Shown here piece after piece: positions 13,329 to 14,862 of a DNA stretch of 14,862 bases. The translations under genes and the position numbers were made by a program. Positions within the stretch are counted from its first letter, which is position 1, and each line of letters starts with the position of its first letter. Location of the stretch: positions 1-14,862 of the forward strand of contig DJVQ01000012.1 of the NCBI GenBank assembly GCA_002441265.1. The letters run 5' to 3'. The notes under the pieces were generated by a model. The model saw only the letters and a list, made by a program, of their open reading frames with translations. It was not told where the DNA came from and did not search any database. The stretch comes from Syntrophaceae bacterium UBA6252. Lineage in GTDB: Bacteria > Desulfobacterota > Syntrophia > Syntrophales > UBA6807.

Positions 13329-14345
13329 GTGCGCGTGAAAGTGGCAATCAACGGATTCGGGCGGGTCGGAAGATATCTTGTCAGGGCCTGCACGGGCCGC
13401 GAAGACATCGAGGTGGTGGCCGTAAACTCACGGGCGAACCCTGAAATTCTGGCCCATCTGCTCCGTTATGACTCCGTCCATGGTCCCTTTTCCGGAACGG
13501 TCGAGGTCAAGGACAGCTCCCTGATCGTAAACGGCAGGGAAATCATCCTTACTTCGGTGACCAAGGATATTTCCACCCTGCCCTGGGGGGACATGGGCGT
13601 CGACATCGTTCTCGAGTCCACGGGAAAGTTCAGGAAAAAAGACGAGTGTGCCGGCCATCTGGAAGCGGGTGCGAAAAAGGTGATCATCGCCGCTCCGGGA
13701 AAAGGCATCGACGGCACCTTTGTCATGGGCGTCAACGAAAGTTCGTACGACACGGAGAAGCACCACATCGTTTCCAACGCTTCCTGCACGACGAACTGCC
13801 TTGCCCCCGTCGTGAAGGTGCTCCACGATTCCTTCAAGATCGTACGGGGATTCATGACCACCGTCCATGCCTACACCATGGATCAGCGCCTCCTCGACGG
13901 GTCCCACAAGGACCTGAGAAGGGCCCGGGCGGCCGCCATGTCCATCGTTCCCACGACGACGGGAGCGGCCCGGGCGGTGACGGAGGTCATTCCCGAACTG
14001 AAAGGCAAGATGGACGGCGTGGCCCTCCGCGTTCCCACGCCGAACGTGTCCGTTGTCGATTTTGTGGCCGAAGTGGGCCGCAACGTGACCATCGCGGAAG
14101 TCAACGACGCCCTCAAGGCCGCCGCCAAGGGGCCTTTGAAGGACATCATGGCGTTTTGCGAGGAGGAACTCGTTTCCGTCGATTTCACGAGCAGTCCCTA
14201 TTCCTCCATCGTGGACGCACCCCTCACGAACGTTATCGACGGGAACCTGGTAAAGGTCTTTTCCTGGTATGACAACGAAAGCGGCTACGCAAGCAGGATG
14301 CGGGATCTTGCGATCTACATGGGAAAAAAGCTGGCCGGAAAATAG
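13329..14345 (+). CDS. gap: Type I glyceraldehyde-3-phosphate dehydrogenase
   Basis: 338-residue phosphorylating GAPDH, complete, interconverting glyceraldehyde 3-phosphate and 1,3-bisphosphoglycerate. GTG 13329 is chosen because AAGGAGGT (13316-13323) lies five bases upstream and the product begins MRVKVAINGFGRVG as in the family; a TTG at 13302 would extend it by nine residues across the ribosome site. Landmarks are the Rossmann motif NGFGRVGR, catalytic C153 in SNASCTTNC, H180 in TTVHAYT and SWYDNESGY near the C-terminus. The coenzyme-selecting positions are unusual: the Asp after N33 is S34 followed by Arg, and the usual Leu-Pro before His-Lys-Asp is G191-S192, as in NADP-using plastid-type enzymes. 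tpiA follows with no gap. Confidence 0.96.
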   Translation: MRVKVAINGFGRVGRYLVRACTGREDIEVVAVNSRANPEILAHLLRYDSVHGPFSGTVEVKDSSLIVNGREIILTSVTKDISTLPWGDMGVDIVLESTGKFRKKDECAGHLEAGAKKVIIAAPGKGIDGTFVMGVNESSYDTEKHHIVSNASCTTNCLAPVVKVLHDSFKIVRGFMTTVHAYTMDQRLLDGSHKDLRRARAAAMSIVPTTTGAARAVTEVIPELKGKMDGVALRVPTPNVSVVDFVAEVGRNVTIAEVNDALKAAAKGPLKDIMAFCEEELVSVDFTSSPYSSIVDAPLTNVIDGNLVKVFSWYDNESGYASRMRDLAIYMGKKLAGK

Positions 14346-14862
14346 ATGGTGAAACCACTCATCGCGGCAAACTGGAAAATGTACAAGACCATCGGCGAGG
14401 CCGTTTCCTTTGCCCGGGAGATGGTCGGCCAGGCCGGTTCGATGGATGACCGCGAAATCGTTCTCGCCCCTTCCTTTGCATCCCTGTCCGCCGTGGCGGA
14501 AGCCTGCCGCGGTTCGGCGATCCGGGTCGCCGCCCAGAACATGCACTGGGAAGAGCAGGGCGCCTGCACGGGAGAGGTGTCTCCGCTGATGCTCCTCGAT
14601 GCCGGATGCGCGTTCGTGATCATCGGCCATTCGGAGCGGCGCCGCCTGTTCGGGGAGCGGGACGAGGGCATCAACCTGAAAATAAAGGCGGCATTGAAGC
14701 ATCGTTTGAATCCCATCTTCTGTCTCGGCGAATCCCTGGAGGAACGGGAATCGGGAAGAACCTTCGATGTTGTGGAAAAACAACTGGAAAGGGGATTGAA
14801 TGATATTTCTTCTCATGATATAAGGGCCGTCACGGTCGCCTATGAGCCTGTCTGGGCCATCG
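14346..14862 (+). CDS. tpiA: Triose-phosphate isomerase, 3' end outside the window
   Basis: The first 172 residues of TIM are present; the frame is still open at the window edge, and a full enzyme is about 250 residues. It starts MVKPLIAANWKMYK, with substrate-binding N9 and K11, and carries the catalytic histidine segment VIIGHSERRRLFGE and the catalytic glutamate in VAYEPVWAI at the very end. It interconverts dihydroxyacetone phosphate and glyceraldehyde 3-phosphate. The ATG directly follows the gap stop codon, so it is co-transcribed and probably translationally coupled. No phosphoglycerate kinase gene lies between them. Confidence 0.96.
   Translation, partial: MVKPLIAANWKMYKTIGEAVSFAREMVGQAGSMDDREIVLAPSFASLSAVAEACRGSAIRVAAQNMHWEEQGACTGEVSPLMLLDAGCAFVIIGHSERRRLFGERDEGINLKIKAALKHRLNPIFCLGESLEERESGRTFDVVEKQLERGLNDISSHDIRAVTVAYEPVWAI

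Noticed and set aside
13428..14816. Long minus-strand open frame opposite gap and tpiA
   Set aside because: Shadow of two certain genes; composition is His/Arg/Gly-rich with no recognisable domain.

Overview
The window looks like a chromosome segment of a GC-rich anaerobic delta-proteobacterium-type organism (Desulfobacterota or a relative). This is inferred from the overall character of the catabolic and glycolytic proteins; there is no rRNA or other direct marker to prove it. It has three blocks: the right-hand end of an integrated genetic element, a catabolic/transport locus, and the start of a glycolytic operon.

Block 1 (1-4412) is the integrase-proximal end of a tRNA-targeting integrative element. 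It holds an excisionase-like HTH protein, four unrecognised proteins (one with a disordered tail carrying five copies of a short motif, one with a Cys4 zinc motif and an AT-hook-like segment), and a complete tyrosine integrase. The integrase ends 14 bases from the 3' end of an intact tRNA-Arg(TCT) gene on the opposite strand. The other element end and most of the element lie to the left, outside the window. The element is rich in GGATCC sites, in the palindrome CCGGATCCGG and in other GC palindromes, unlike the DNA to its right.

Block 2 (4497-13127) is one co-oriented locus: an XRE-cupin regulator, a 3-hydroxyacyl-CoA-dehydrogenase-family enzyme, a branched-chain-amino-acid-type (HAAT/Liv) ABC importer with two permeases, two ATPases and a periplasmic binding protein, an SDR dehydrogenase related to L-threonine 3-dehydrogenase, and a BKACE (DUF849) beta-keto acid cleavage enzyme. 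The proposed logic is import of a small beta-hydroxy or amino acid, oxidation to a free beta-keto acid, and acetyl-CoA-dependent cleavage by BKACE to an acyl-CoA plus acetoacetate. The first ATPase gene (livG) has a one-base frameshift as read. A strong terminator follows the binding-protein gene and splits the locus from the two downstream enzyme genes.

Block 3 (13128-14862) is a housekeeping glycolysis operon: a good promoter, a structured leader, a type I GAPDH whose coenzyme-selecting residues look NADP-like, and directly abutting it tpiA, cut off by the window edge.
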